This document shows positions 15,912-23,102 of a stretch of 32,606 bases of DNA, in pieces; position 1 is the first letter of the stretch; each line of letters opens with the position of its first letter. Position numbers and translations under genes: made by a program. A model generated the notes under the pieces. It was not told where the DNA came from. It saw only the letters and a program-made list of their open reading frames with translations, and made no database searches. Source of the stretch: XYA12-FULL-58-9 sp001798605 (GTDB lineage Bacteria > Myxococcota > XYA12-FULL-58-9); contig DAINMX010000055.1 of assembly GCA_036736205.1 (NCBI GenBank), forward strand, positions 1 to 32,606, read 5' to 3'.

Positions 15912-16535
15912 ATGGGAAAAACCACCTACATCGCCGTCGCAGGGAACATCGGTTGTGGCAAGAGTACGTTGGTGGAGTTCATCTGCCGGCATTACGACGT
16001 CGAGCCGTTCTACGAGCCCAATGCTGAGAACCCTTATTTGGTCGATTTTTACGCCGACATGAATAAGTGGGCGTTTCACTCGCAGATCTACTTTTTGACC
16101 CACAAGTTTCGCATTCATCAGGACCTCGAAGCCGAGCGTCGAAGACGAACGGTGGTGCAGGATCGAACCATTTTCGAAGATGCTGAGGTATTTGCTGCGA
16201 ATCTCTATCGTCGTCGTCTCATCAAGAAACGCGACTGGTGTGTCTATCAAGACCTCTATCAGGCGATCGTCAGTTCCTTGGCACCTCCAGATTTGATGAT
16301 TTATCTGTCAGCCTCGGTGCGCAACATCCGCCGTCGTATCAAGCTCCGCGGACGTCGAGAAGAACAGTCAATTCCTGTCTCCTACATTCGCGGTCTCAAC
16401 GATCTCTACGGAGAATGGTTTGGAGGCTACAAGCGCTCGCCCACAATCGTCATCAATACCGACAAGCTCGATTACATCACGGATCTCGTCGATCACATTG
16501 ACGTCTTGAAAACTATCGAGAAATATTTGAAGTGA
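15912..16535 (+). CDS. Deoxynucleoside kinase
   Basis: 207 aa. Salvage enzyme that transfers phosphate from a nucleoside triphosphate to a deoxynucleoside. P-loop GNIGCGKST at residues 11-19. Then EPNAENPYLVDFYADMNKWAFHSQIYFL, which carries the substrate-binding E and the W-A-F-x-x-Q motif of the dCK/dGK/dNK family. DRTIFEDAEVFA is the D-R-S equivalent with its catalytic acid region, and the lid segment RNIRRRIKLRGRREEQ is Arg-rich. Typical of dGK/dAK-type bacterial enzymes, though substrate choice (dA, dG, dC or T) cannot be fixed by eye. It is divergent from the lipoprotein gene, with about 117 bp between starts. The start MGKTTYIAVAGN has no strong Shine-Dalgarno. Confidence 0.92.
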   Translation: MGKTTYIAVAGNIGCGKSTLVEFICRHYDVEPFYEPNAENPYLVDFYADMNKWAFHSQIYFLTHKFRIHQDLEAERRRRTVVQDRTIFEDAEVFAANLYRRRLIKKRDWCVYQDLYQAIVSSLAPPDLMIYLSASVRNIRRRIKLRGRREEQSIPVSYIRGLNDLYGEWFGGYKRSPTIVINTDKLDYITDLVDHIDVLKTIEKYLK

Positions 16536-16567
16536 CGCCGCTTGCATCGGAGCGGGCGTCGGTGACG

Positions 16568-17269
16568 TCAGTCGATTTCGATAGGTAGCCGGGTGTCCAG
16601 CTCGATGCCCTTACGGGTAACCTTCGCACGGTAGCAGATAGGTTCGACCCCCCGCGCCACCGCGTCCCTCAGGGCCTGACCAAATTCGGAGTCAATATGG
16701 TCGGCGGGTCTGAAGCGCTCGACATCGGAGCGCTGCGCCAAGAAAATCACCATGGCACGGTTGCCCTCACGCACGATGTCGGTGAGCTCAGCCATGTGTT
16801 TGGTGCCTTGCTCCGTGATGGCGTCGGGATACATGGCGACGTCTTCCTGGGCGAGGGTGACATTCTTGATTTCGACGTAACAGGGGCGCAGACCGTTGCC
16901 TTCGAGGAGGAGATCAACGGGGCTGTCGCGGGCGTCGCGTACCTCCCGGCGCATGGTGGCGTAACCGGCGAGCTCCGGCACCTTGCCTTGGGAAATCGCT
17001 TCTGCCACCACCGAGCTTGGCCGACCCGTGTGAATGCCGACTGGGACTCGACCTGCGAAGATGATCTCCAATTGATGGGAGAATTTGCGACGGGGATCGT
17101 CGCGCACTGAAACCAGAACCTTGCTGCCAGGATCAGAGCACCCGATCATGCTTCCTGGGTTGGCGCAATGAACCGTGACTTCTTCGCCGCTGGTGAGAAC
17201 AACATCCGCGAGAAAACGTTTGTAGCGGCGGACCAATGTTCCTTCGATGAGGGGTTGTTCGAATCGCAC
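16568..17269 (-). CDS. sfsA: SfsA family protein (sugar fermentation stimulation protein)
   Basis: 233 aa, the family's normal length. The GTG start (VRFEQPLIEGTLVRRYKRFLAD) is preceded by AAGG nine bases upstream. Conserved features: RRYKRFLADV N-terminal OB-like module, HCANPGSMIGC, the nuclease-like acidic and lysine residues in VDLLLEGNG...CYVEIKNVTL, FPDA-equivalent YPDAITEQGTKHMAEL, and FLAQRSDVERFRPADHIDSEF. SfsA was described in E. coli as a factor that raises maltose-gene expression and binds DNA, and its fold resembles restriction-type nucleases. The true reaction is unsettled. It ends 32 bp from the convergent kinase gene; a short GC-rich hairpin (about 16534-16562) lies between them. 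Confidence 0.95.
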   Translation of the reverse strand: MRFEQPLIEGTLVRRYKRFLADVVLTSGEEVTVHCANPGSMIGCSDPGSKVLVSVRDDPRRKFSHQLEIIFAGRVPVGIHTGRPSSVVAEAISQGKVPELAGYATMRREVRDARDSPVDLLLEGNGLRPCYVEIKNVTLAQEDVAMYPDAITEQGTKHMAELTDIVREGNRAMVIFLAQRSDVERFRPADHIDSEFGQALRDAVARGVEPICYRAKVTRKGIELDTRLPIEID

Positions 17270-17472
17270 TTAGTCAGACCTTTCCGTTTGCACTTGGGCA
17301 AATGACAATCTGGAGCTGGGCAGGGAAGCAAATACGCTGCGATTCGTCAACCGTTTTTGCACTATTGACAGAGGGAATCGCACAAACCTTTTGGGGAAAC
17401 AGCAAAGGCCCGAACGGCTTTTTGCCCCTAGGTTCCATTGACCTTGTAGCTCTGTCGGGCTAGTTTACCGGG

Positions 17473-18057
17473 ATGCTACGAAGAACCATGATCATGGCGG
17501 TGGTGCCTGTTGCCTTGGTTTTTGCATTCGGCGAGGCAGACGCCCAAGAGGCACAGGATAAGCAGGACAAGCAGAACGGTGAGACGGTTGATTCAAACGC
17601 CGACGTGTCGGATCCCGAAATCCCCGACAACCAGAAAGCCGGTATCGCCCGCGAGCACCTCGACCGCATGCGTGAGGCTCTTACCCGTGTCCTCGGGCAC
17701 TTGGAGGAGGCGCGCGAGGAACGTGACGTTGTGAAGCTCAATTGTGTCAACGAAAAGCTCACCGCGATCAAAGGCCTGTTGAAGATTTCAGAGCAAGCCG
17801 ATGTTGCCATGCAAGAGGCCCTGGCGCGGCGTAATTCCGAGGTAGCGTCCCATGAGTTCCGCAAAGTCAGCGTGGCGGCCACCAAGACTGAGCAACTCCT
17901 AGCCGAGAGTGAGGCGTGTGTCGGAGAGCTTGCGGTTTACTCGGGCACGACCGAGATCGAGGTTGAGATCGACAACGAGCCCACAGAAGACATAACGGAG
18001 GAGACGACGACCGTCCCCGTTGTCACTCGCCCACCAGCGGCAAGCCCCTACCAATAG
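17473..18057 (+). CDS. Exported helical protein, conserved in delta-type bacteria
   Basis: 194 aa. The N-terminal signal peptide (LRRTMIMAVVPVALVFAFGEADAQ) has a probable cleavage after ADA. The mature N-terminus is acidic and disordered (about residues 25-55). Residues about 58-160 are a helical domain (GIAREHLDRMREALTRVLGHLEEAREERDVVKLNCVNEKLTAIKGLLKISEQADVAMQEAL) with two cysteines (LNCVN and EACVG) that could pair in the periplasm. The tail is Thr/Glu/Pro-rich. I recognise this pattern from conserved hypothetical proteins of myxobacteria, without a known role. A possible promoter (TTGACC at 17438, TAGTTT at 17461) would give a nearly leaderless message. Confidence 0.75.
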   Translation: MLRRTMIMAVVPVALVFAFGEADAQEAQDKQDKQNGETVDSNADVSDPEIPDNQKAGIAREHLDRMREALTRVLGHLEEAREERDVVKLNCVNEKLTAIKGLLKISEQADVAMQEALARRNSEVASHEFRKVSVAATKTEQLLAESEACVGELAVYSGTTEIEVEIDNEPTEDITEETTTVPVVTRPPAASPYQ

Positions 18058-18111
18058 CTTTGGTCGCCAGCGGTATTTTTGGCGGATTCACCAAGAAACA
18101 CCGGAGCATCA

Positions 18112-18600
18112 ATGGGTAAAATCATCGCCGGGGTGATCACGGTGGGATTGGGTGTCGTGATCACGTTTGCCGTGATCGATGCATCAAAACGAGGCTCTTT
18201 GGAGCTGGGCGAACCCTGCGAGAAGCAAATCCACTGCAAGAGCGGAAACTGCTTGGTGTTTGCCACCAAGTCAATGTGCGGACAAATGTGTGCACAGGGG
18301 TGTGCCGATGGCGAGGAATGTTTGGCCTTGCCCCAGGAGAGCAAGGCTGCATCTGAGCTAGCCGATGTGGCTGGTGAGATCTTTTATTGCTTTCCCACCA
18401 AAGTTGCGGACGAGCTGGGATTGAGGCGAGAGCCTGTTGTTGCCAACGCGGGGGTGCCGGAAAAATCTGCCGCAGTTGAGGTGTCATCTGAGAAGCCCAA
18501 GGACAAACCCGCCGCCCAGACTTCCAAGCGGGTGAAGGTGCGGCAGAAGAAGCCGAAGAAACCCAAAGGCAAGTTTGACAATCGTCACCTTCTGCACTGA
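18112..18600 (+). CDS. Membrane-anchored protein with Cys-rich module and Lys-rich tail
   Basis: 162 aa from MGKIIAGVITVG; GGAG five bases upstream favours this ATG over the in-frame alternative 33 bases earlier. Residues 4-23 form one hydrophobic anchor. Residues about 34-70 are a compact disulfide-type module (CEKQIHCKSGNCLVFATKSMCGQMCAQGCADGEECL, another Cys at YCF) resembling Dickkopf/colipase-like Cys patterns found in surface proteins of delta-type bacteria. The C-terminal ~45 residues are strongly basic (KPKDKPAAQ...KVRQKKPKKPKGK). It probably sits with the Cys module in the periplasm. It follows the previous exported protein by 54 bp and LpxH follows it closely, so the three may share a transcript. 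Function unknown. Confidence 0.7.
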   Translation: MGKIIAGVITVGLGVVITFAVIDASKRGSLELGEPCEKQIHCKSGNCLVFATKSMCGQMCAQGCADGEECLALPQESKAASELADVAGEIFYCFPTKVADELGLRREPVVANAGVPEKSAAVEVSSEKPKDKPAAQTSKRVKVRQKKPKKPKGKFDNRHLLH

Positions 18601-18652
18601 TGCGTGACGAGCAAGCGTTATGCTTTGGGTGCCGATCCAGAACGGCTGGGCA

Positions 18653-19405
18653 ATGCTGATTGAGGCTGACACCTATTTCGCGTCGGATGTGCACTGGCAA
18701 CCGGGTGAGCAAACCGGATTGTTTGGCCATTTCCTGGAGCGCTTGGCAGAGAGGGCCAGGGCGGGCAAACCAACCCACCTTTATATTGTGGGTGACCTGT
18801 TTGACTACTGGGTCGAGCGAGGCGTCGAGACCCTACCGGGTTATGCAGCACATCTAGGGGCCCTCGCTGCCGCGGGGGATGCAGGAGTTGAGATCTCTGT
18901 CTTGTATGGTAATCGCGATTTTGCCGCCGGCCCTGGTTTGTCAAAGGCCTGCGACGCTGAAATTGTTGGTGATCGGGTTGAGCTCATGATCAACGAGCAG
19001 CGTTTGCTCCTGCACCATGGCGATTTGTTCTGCACCAGAGACTGGCGCTATCAATTCTATCGACGAGTCATTCGCAGCCGCTTCGTGCTCGGTATGCTCG
19101 GCATGCTCGGCATGAAACGCCTGGTCCGCCTCGTCGGGTGGATGCGAGTGAAGAGCCAGGCCGAGACCAACAGAAAGCCGCGCCACTCGATGGCCATCGT
19201 CGATTCCCGCATTGCCGCAGAGCATGCCCAGGGGTTCGATGTGGTGATCTGCGGGCATGTACATCACCCCGAGTGTCGCACCGTGGTTGGCGCCACACCC
19301 GGTCAAATGCTGATTACTCTTGGTACTTGGGACACCAAGGTCGGATGGTATGCCACAGCAGGGAAGAATGGTGTGGCACTCCACTGCTTCGATGCTGGCG
19401 AGTGA
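18653..19405 (+). CDS. lpxH: UDP-2,3-diacylglucosamine diphosphatase (LpxH-type metallophosphoesterase)
   Basis: 250 aa from MLIEADTYFASDVHW, the length and N-terminal distance expected for LpxH; an ATG at 18620 is an alternative start. It hydrolyses UDP-2,3-diacylglucosamine to lipid X plus UMP in lipid A synthesis. Calcineurin-like metal ligands appear in order: D-x-H in SDVHW, GDLFDYW, YGNRDF, HHGDLFC and GHVHHPE. HGDLFCTRDWRYQFYRR is characteristic of LpxH rather than general phosphatases. The lid region carries a tandem LGMLGMLGM (9-bp repeats at 19088-19114). LpxG/LpxI-type or other UDP-sugar hydrolases are less likely. Confidence 0.88.
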   Translation: MLIEADTYFASDVHWQPGEQTGLFGHFLERLAERARAGKPTHLYIVGDLFDYWVERGVETLPGYAAHLGALAAAGDAGVEISVLYGNRDFAAGPGLSKACDAEIVGDRVELMINEQRLLLHHGDLFCTRDWRYQFYRRVIRSRFVLGMLGMLGMKRLVRLVGWMRVKSQAETNRKPRHSMAIVDSRIAAEHAQGFDVVICGHVHHPECRTVVGATPGQMLITLGTWDTKVGWYATAGKNGVALHCFDAGE

Positions 19406-19496
19406 CCTCCTCACGACATTTCATCACGACACCTGCGGATGGTAAGACAAAGGTTCCCTTTTCAAGCATTGCACATCTCATGGGCTGATGTCATAT

Positions 19497-19513
19497 TAAT
19501 CAGTGACTGATTA
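19497..19513. promoter_or_regulatory. 17-bp perfect palindrome before the Phd/PIN operon
   Basis: TAATCAGTGACTGATTA is a perfect 8-1-8 palindrome just upstream of the antitoxin ribosome binding site (GGAGG at 19518-19522), overlapping or immediately following a weak promoter (TTGCAC at 19469, AT-rich -10 near 19491-19499). This is where Phd-type antitoxins normally bind to repress their own operon. Confidence 0.6.
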
Positions 19514-19527
19514 TTTTGGAGGATGCC

Positions 19528-19788
19528 ATGTCTGCCGTCACTGCTTTTCACGCCAAGCTCCGTTTTGGGGAGCTTCTTGACCGCGTTGTCTCCGGTGAAG
19601 AGGTTGTTATCACCAGACACGACAAGCCGGTGGCCCGTATTGTACCTGAGGGCAAAGCCAGACTTGAAAATGTGAAGAGGAGCGTCTCTGAATTACGAGA
19701 ACTCCGGGCAGCCATGGCCAAAAGGAGAGGTAATAGACGCATCAGCAAAAAAGAAATCCGGAGTGCAATTGACAAGGGCCGTCCATGA
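19528..19788 (+). CDS. Phd/YefM-family antitoxin
   Basis: 86 aa from MSAVTAFHAKLRFGELLDRV; GGAGG five bases upstream of this ATG decides the start. The N-terminal 50 residues are a Phd/YefM fold: A-K-x-x-F-G-E-L-L-D-R-V, then GEEVVITRHDKPVARIVPEG. The C-terminal part is basic and helical and probably wraps the toxin. Its stop overlaps the next start as ATGA (19785-19788), so translation is coupled. It neutralises the PIN ribonuclease and likely represses its own operon through the 17-bp palindrome. Confidence 0.9.
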   Translation: MSAVTAFHAKLRFGELLDRVVSGEEVVITRHDKPVARIVPEGKARLENVKRSVSELRELRAAMAKRRGNRRISKKEIRSAIDKGRP

Positions 19789-20216
19789 AGAATGGATTTG
19801 TGGCTGATGCGAACGTCGGAGTGGCCTGGGCCGTGTACTCGCAAGCAAGCCCAGAGACAGATTTTCTGCTTGATGCGGTAGCGTCGGGAGAACAGCTCTT
19901 CGTGCCATCGCTTTGGCCCTTCGAAGTGGCAAACGCTCTCACGGTGCTCGTACGTCGGAAGAAGATCTTGCAGGGGGATAGAGAAACAGCACTTCAAGCC
20001 CTGAGCAGTCTACCTTTGATCGTAGATGAGGAGGGCATCTCCCGTGCCTTTAGGGAGACGGCCGTGTTGGCCAATAAGACGGGGCTGACGGTGTATGATG
20101 CGGCCTACTTGGAATTGGCCATTCGAAGAAGACTCCCATTGGCAACGACTGACCTGGAATTGGTGAAGATAGCAGAGCGACACAAAGTTCATCTACTTCT
20201 TTCCTCCCCTCGGTGA
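19785..20216 (+). CDS. PIN-domain toxin (VapC-type ribonuclease)
   Basis: 143 aa. The four acidic residues expected for Mg-dependent PIN ribonucleases are present: D8 (FVADANVG), E47 (WPFEVANAL), D105 (TVYDAAYLELA) and D123 (LATTDLEL). Length and order fit VapC-like toxins that cut tRNA or rRNA. It overlaps the Phd-type antitoxin by four bases and ends 9 bp from the convergent transporter gene. All catalytic residues are intact, so it is probably active. Confidence 0.9.
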   Translation: MKNGFVADANVGVAWAVYSQASPETDFLLDAVASGEQLFVPSLWPFEVANALTVLVRRKKILQGDRETALQALSSLPLIVDEEGISRAFRETAVLANKTGLTVYDAAYLELAIRRRLPLATTDLELVKIAERHKVHLLLSSPR

Positions 20217-20225
20217 TCTATTCTG

Positions 20226-21932
20226 TTATTCGGTCTCGGCCACATCAATCCGCAGGTTCAACAGGGCGGCGATGATCATCGCGAAACCACCGAGAAGGAT
20301 GGCTTTCATCGAGTCGTTGTGCAGGAAGTGCTCCATGACTTTGCCCAAGCCCACAGAGGCGAGGATCTGTGGCAAGACGATGAAGAAGTTGAACACGCCC
20401 ATGTAGAAGCCCATTTTGTTCGCGGGCAGCGCGTTGGAAAGCATGGCGTAGGGCATGGCGAGGATGCTCGCCCAAGCCATGCCAATGCCGATCATCGAGA
20501 AGAGCAGCACGTTTGGCGAGTCGATCCAGAGTATCGACAAGAAGCCCACGCCTCCCAAGGTGAGACAGGCGATGTGAATGTTTCTCGCGGCGGCGTGCCT
20601 GACCAACCACAACAGCAAAAAGGCAAAGAAGAATGCCGTGAGGTTGTAGGCGGCAAAACAGACTCCCGCCCAAGCTGCGCCTTCTTGATACTTGCGCGCC
20701 TTGGCGAGCCTTTCGGACAGCGCGTTGGCAGCCCCATTGAGGCTGGTCAAATCGACATTGCCCTCGGGTCCACGGGTGACGGTAAGCAGCTGTGCCGCAA
20801 TGGTGCGAATCATGGGGCTGTCTCGCTCAGCTTCGGAGGCTTCGCTCGGGGCGGTGGATTCGAGGGCTGCCTGCAGGATCGTCTGCAGGTCGCCCACGGT
20901 GAGCCTTTCCGCGGGGTCGGAGGGAGGTGCCTTGAGTCCAACCACGGCCAGCAAGCCGCCACTGTCCTCTGGCGGGGCCACGACGTCCTTGGCCAGCTCA
21001 GCTTTGCGCTCGCCATAACCACGGGCAACCAAGACGGCGGTGTTGAAAAGACTCGCATGGTCGGCATCGAGTTTTTCGTTGAGGGCTTGGTCGGTGACGC
21101 CGAGGGGGACTCCCCCAAAAATGTTTTTGGCGACGCCAGGGGCAAAGTAGATCCACATGCAAAACAGCGCGAACCAGGTGAAGAATTGTACCCACGCGAG
21201 TTTCCGCATGGTCTTCGGCATTGAGGTGATGCCGCTCACGATCTCGCGGAAGGCGTTGCCCCAGCCCGCGGACTCCTTCTTCATTTTTTCGAAAGCTGCA
21301 ATATCCTCTGGTGGGTATTCGCGGTTGGTGACCACCGTGTAGACAACCGCCAAAAAGAAGATGAAGGCGCCGATGGTGAAGGCGAGATGAACAGTGGCGG
21401 GGATGGCACTTTCTGCGGTCGACTCTCCACTGACGCCAAAACCATTGGTTAAAACAAAGGGCAGCATCGAAGACAGCACTGCACCTGCGCCGATGAGGAC
21501 GCTCTGCATGGCGAAGCCAACCTTGCGTTGCTCGCTCGGCAACATGTCGCCGACGAACGCACGAAAGGGCTCCATGCTTACGTTCACCGACGCATCGAGA
21601 ATCCACAGCAGGCCCGCCGCCATCCACAAAGCGCTGGAGTTTGGCATTGCCAACAACGCCAGGCTCGCGAAGATCGCGCCAAACAAAAAATACGGTCGCC
21701 TGCGGCCCAAACGGGTCCAGGTGCGGTCACTGTAGTAGCCGATGATCGGTTGAATGATGAGCCCGGTCAGTGGTGCCGCCAACCAGAGGATTGGGATGTC
21801 CCCTTCCTCTGCACCCAGATACTGATAGATGGTGCTCATGTTGGCCATCTGCAGGCCCCAGCCAAACTGGATGCCGAAGAAACCAACACTCATGTTCCAG
21901 ATTTGCCAGAACTTCAGGCGCGGCTTTGTCAT
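20226..21932 (-). CDS. MFS sugar transporter (SLC45/GPH-like) with large cytoplasmic-type insertion
   Basis: 568 aa from MTKPRLKFWQIWNMSVGFFGIQFGWGLQMANMS, start supported by GGAG about seven bases upstream. This N-terminus, the loop SDRTWTRLGRRRPYFLFG and WFALFCMWIYFAPGVAKNIFG are typical of bacterial maltose or sucrose/H+ symporters of the SLC45-like group. About twelve membrane helices are visible. Relatives pass from the NIFG segment to the next helix (YQEGAAWAGVCFAAYN) through a loop of about a dozen residues. Here about 130 hydrophilic residues are inserted (about 20695-21112), Ala/Ser/Glu-rich with LTVGDLQTILQAAL. Position downstream of two amylase genes suggests maltose or maltodextrin as substrate (inference). 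It lies last in the minus-strand cluster, 85 bp after the TPR gene. Confidence 0.88.
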   Translation of the reverse strand: MTKPRLKFWQIWNMSVGFFGIQFGWGLQMANMSTIYQYLGAEEGDIPILWLAAPLTGLIIQPIIGYYSDRTWTRLGRRRPYFLFGAIFASLALLAMPNSSALWMAAGLLWILDASVNVSMEPFRAFVGDMLPSEQRKVGFAMQSVLIGAGAVLSSMLPFVLTNGFGVSGESTAESAIPATVHLAFTIGAFIFFLAVVYTVVTNREYPPEDIAAFEKMKKESAGWGNAFREIVSGITSMPKTMRKLAWVQFFTWFALFCMWIYFAPGVAKNIFGGVPLGVTDQALNEKLDADHASLFNTAVLVARGYGERKAELAKDVVAPPEDSGGLLAVVGLKAPPSDPAERLTVGDLQTILQAALESTAPSEASEAERDSPMIRTIAAQLLTVTRGPEGNVDLTSLNGAANALSERLAKARKYQEGAAWAGVCFAAYNLTAFFFAFLLLWLVRHAAARNIHIACLTLGGVGFLSILWIDSPNVLLFSMIGIGMAWASILAMPYAMLSNALPANKMGFYMGVFNFFIVLPQILASVGLGKVMEHFLHNDSMKAILLGGFAMIIAALLNLRIDVAETE

Positions 21933-22017
21933 TGCGAGCTCCTCAGAGTTGGGCGGCAATCGTATATCAACGTGCGCAGTGCGAGTCCCGTGTTTCGTTC
22001 AACTGGTTCGGCCGGGC

Positions 22018-23070
22018 TCAGGTAAGACCAGCGGCCAAAGCAAGGTTCTGACGGACGAGGCGAGCGAGCTGCTCGGTGTCTTCCTCGCTCTTGCTTAGCT
22101 CGGCGAGGGCAGCGTTGAAGTGTTCGATGGCAATTTTGGCATCGCCGAGGGCAAGTTGGGTTGAGCCCGCATTGTTGTGAGCGTCGGCCAGTGTGAGGGG
22201 ATCTGGAACTTCGGCCCGTTGCAACAGCCAGATAGCCTCGGCCAGCAGTGGCTGGGCCTTTTGGGGTTTGCCATTTTGCAGGTTGAGGCGCCCGAGCAGG
22301 ATCAATGTTCTGCCGACCTCGGGATGTTGATCGCCGAGGGTTTCAGAGTAGATGGCCAATGCGCCCTCGAGCGCTTCTTCGGCAGCAGCATGGTCCGGCT
22401 CAGGCACGCTCATGTGTACGATGGCTAGGCCCGTGAGCAACACCGCCAGACGCGGATCGTCCATGTCCCAGATCTCATCGGCTGCTGTGTGAGCGCTCTG
22501 CAATAGGCAGAGCGCCGCTTTGGCTGCGCCCTGCCGCGACAGCAGGCCCGCACGCTCGACCAGGATCTGGGGCAGCAGGGTTGAAGAGGATTGGCGCAGC
22601 ACTTCGGTGCATTCCCGCAACAAGGGCTCAGCCCCGCGGATGTCTTCCAAAGCGGCATGGGCGCCGGCCAACAGGTACAGGGCTGTCACCAACAGGTTGG
22701 GGTCAGACGCGAGCCGCGCTCGCTCCACCGCCACCTCGAGGTGTGCTCGAGCGGTCCCGTCGTCGCCGATGCCCGAGAAATGATAGGCACACAGGAGCGC
22801 GCTCTCGGCGCGCAGCCTCGGGGGCAGGCATTTGGAATGAGCTTCGCCCAGGGTTTCGGCGCGTTGTAGGGAAGACCACGCCGCGTCGGGAGACTCGGCA
22901 CCACGCAAGCTCGCAAGCAAGAGCAGCCCTGTGATCACGTCCTCCGCGCTGTCATCCGTAGCTCTGGCGCCTTCCAATGGAGTCAACGCCTGTTGTGCCT
23001 CGTCCCATTCGTCAGCCCGCATGTGTTGCGCGGCGCGTTCCAGCAGGTCTGATAGTTCGTTGCTTTGCAC
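22018..23070 (-). CDS. TPR-repeat protein
   Basis: 350 aa from the GTG at 23070 (VQSNELSDLLERAAQHMRADEWDEAQ), preceded by GGAG eight bases upstream. The much longer open frame to 23460 runs through the upstream gene and is not credible. At least six degenerate 34-42-aa TPR-like helical hairpins are visible, e.g. LAGAHAALEDIRGAEPLLRECTEVL, ALAIYSETLGDQHPEVGRTLILLGRLNLQNGKPQKAQPLLAEAI and LADAHNNAGSTQLALGDAKIAIEHFNAALAEL. The spacing with G-D-Q-H-P-E-V is of the kinesin-light-chain-like TPR type. No signal peptide or membrane segment. A scaffold role is likely. It lies 32 bp after the unknown 420-aa gene in the amylase/transporter cluster; partners unknown. Confidence 0.8.
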   Translation of the reverse strand: MQSNELSDLLERAAQHMRADEWDEAQQALTPLEGARATDDSAEDVITGLLLLASLRGAESPDAAWSSLQRAETLGEAHSKCLPPRLRAESALLCAYHFSGIGDDGTARAHLEVAVERARLASDPNLLVTALYLLAGAHAALEDIRGAEPLLRECTEVLRQSSSTLLPQILVERAGLLSRQGAAKAALCLLQSAHTAADEIWDMDDPRLAVLLTGLAIVHMSVPEPDHAAAEEALEGALAIYSETLGDQHPEVGRTLILLGRLNLQNGKPQKAQPLLAEAIWLLQRAEVPDPLTLADAHNNAGSTQLALGDAKIAIEHFNAALAELSKSEEDTEQLARLVRQNLALAAGLT

Positions 23071-23102
23071 AGGTTCAGCTCCGGTCCGCGCCGGTGGGTC
23101 AA

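Noticed and set aside
17405..17430. Possible rho-independent terminator (GCAAAGGCC...GGCTTTTTGC)
   Set aside because: Imperfect stem, and no gene on either strand ends nearby that it would serve.
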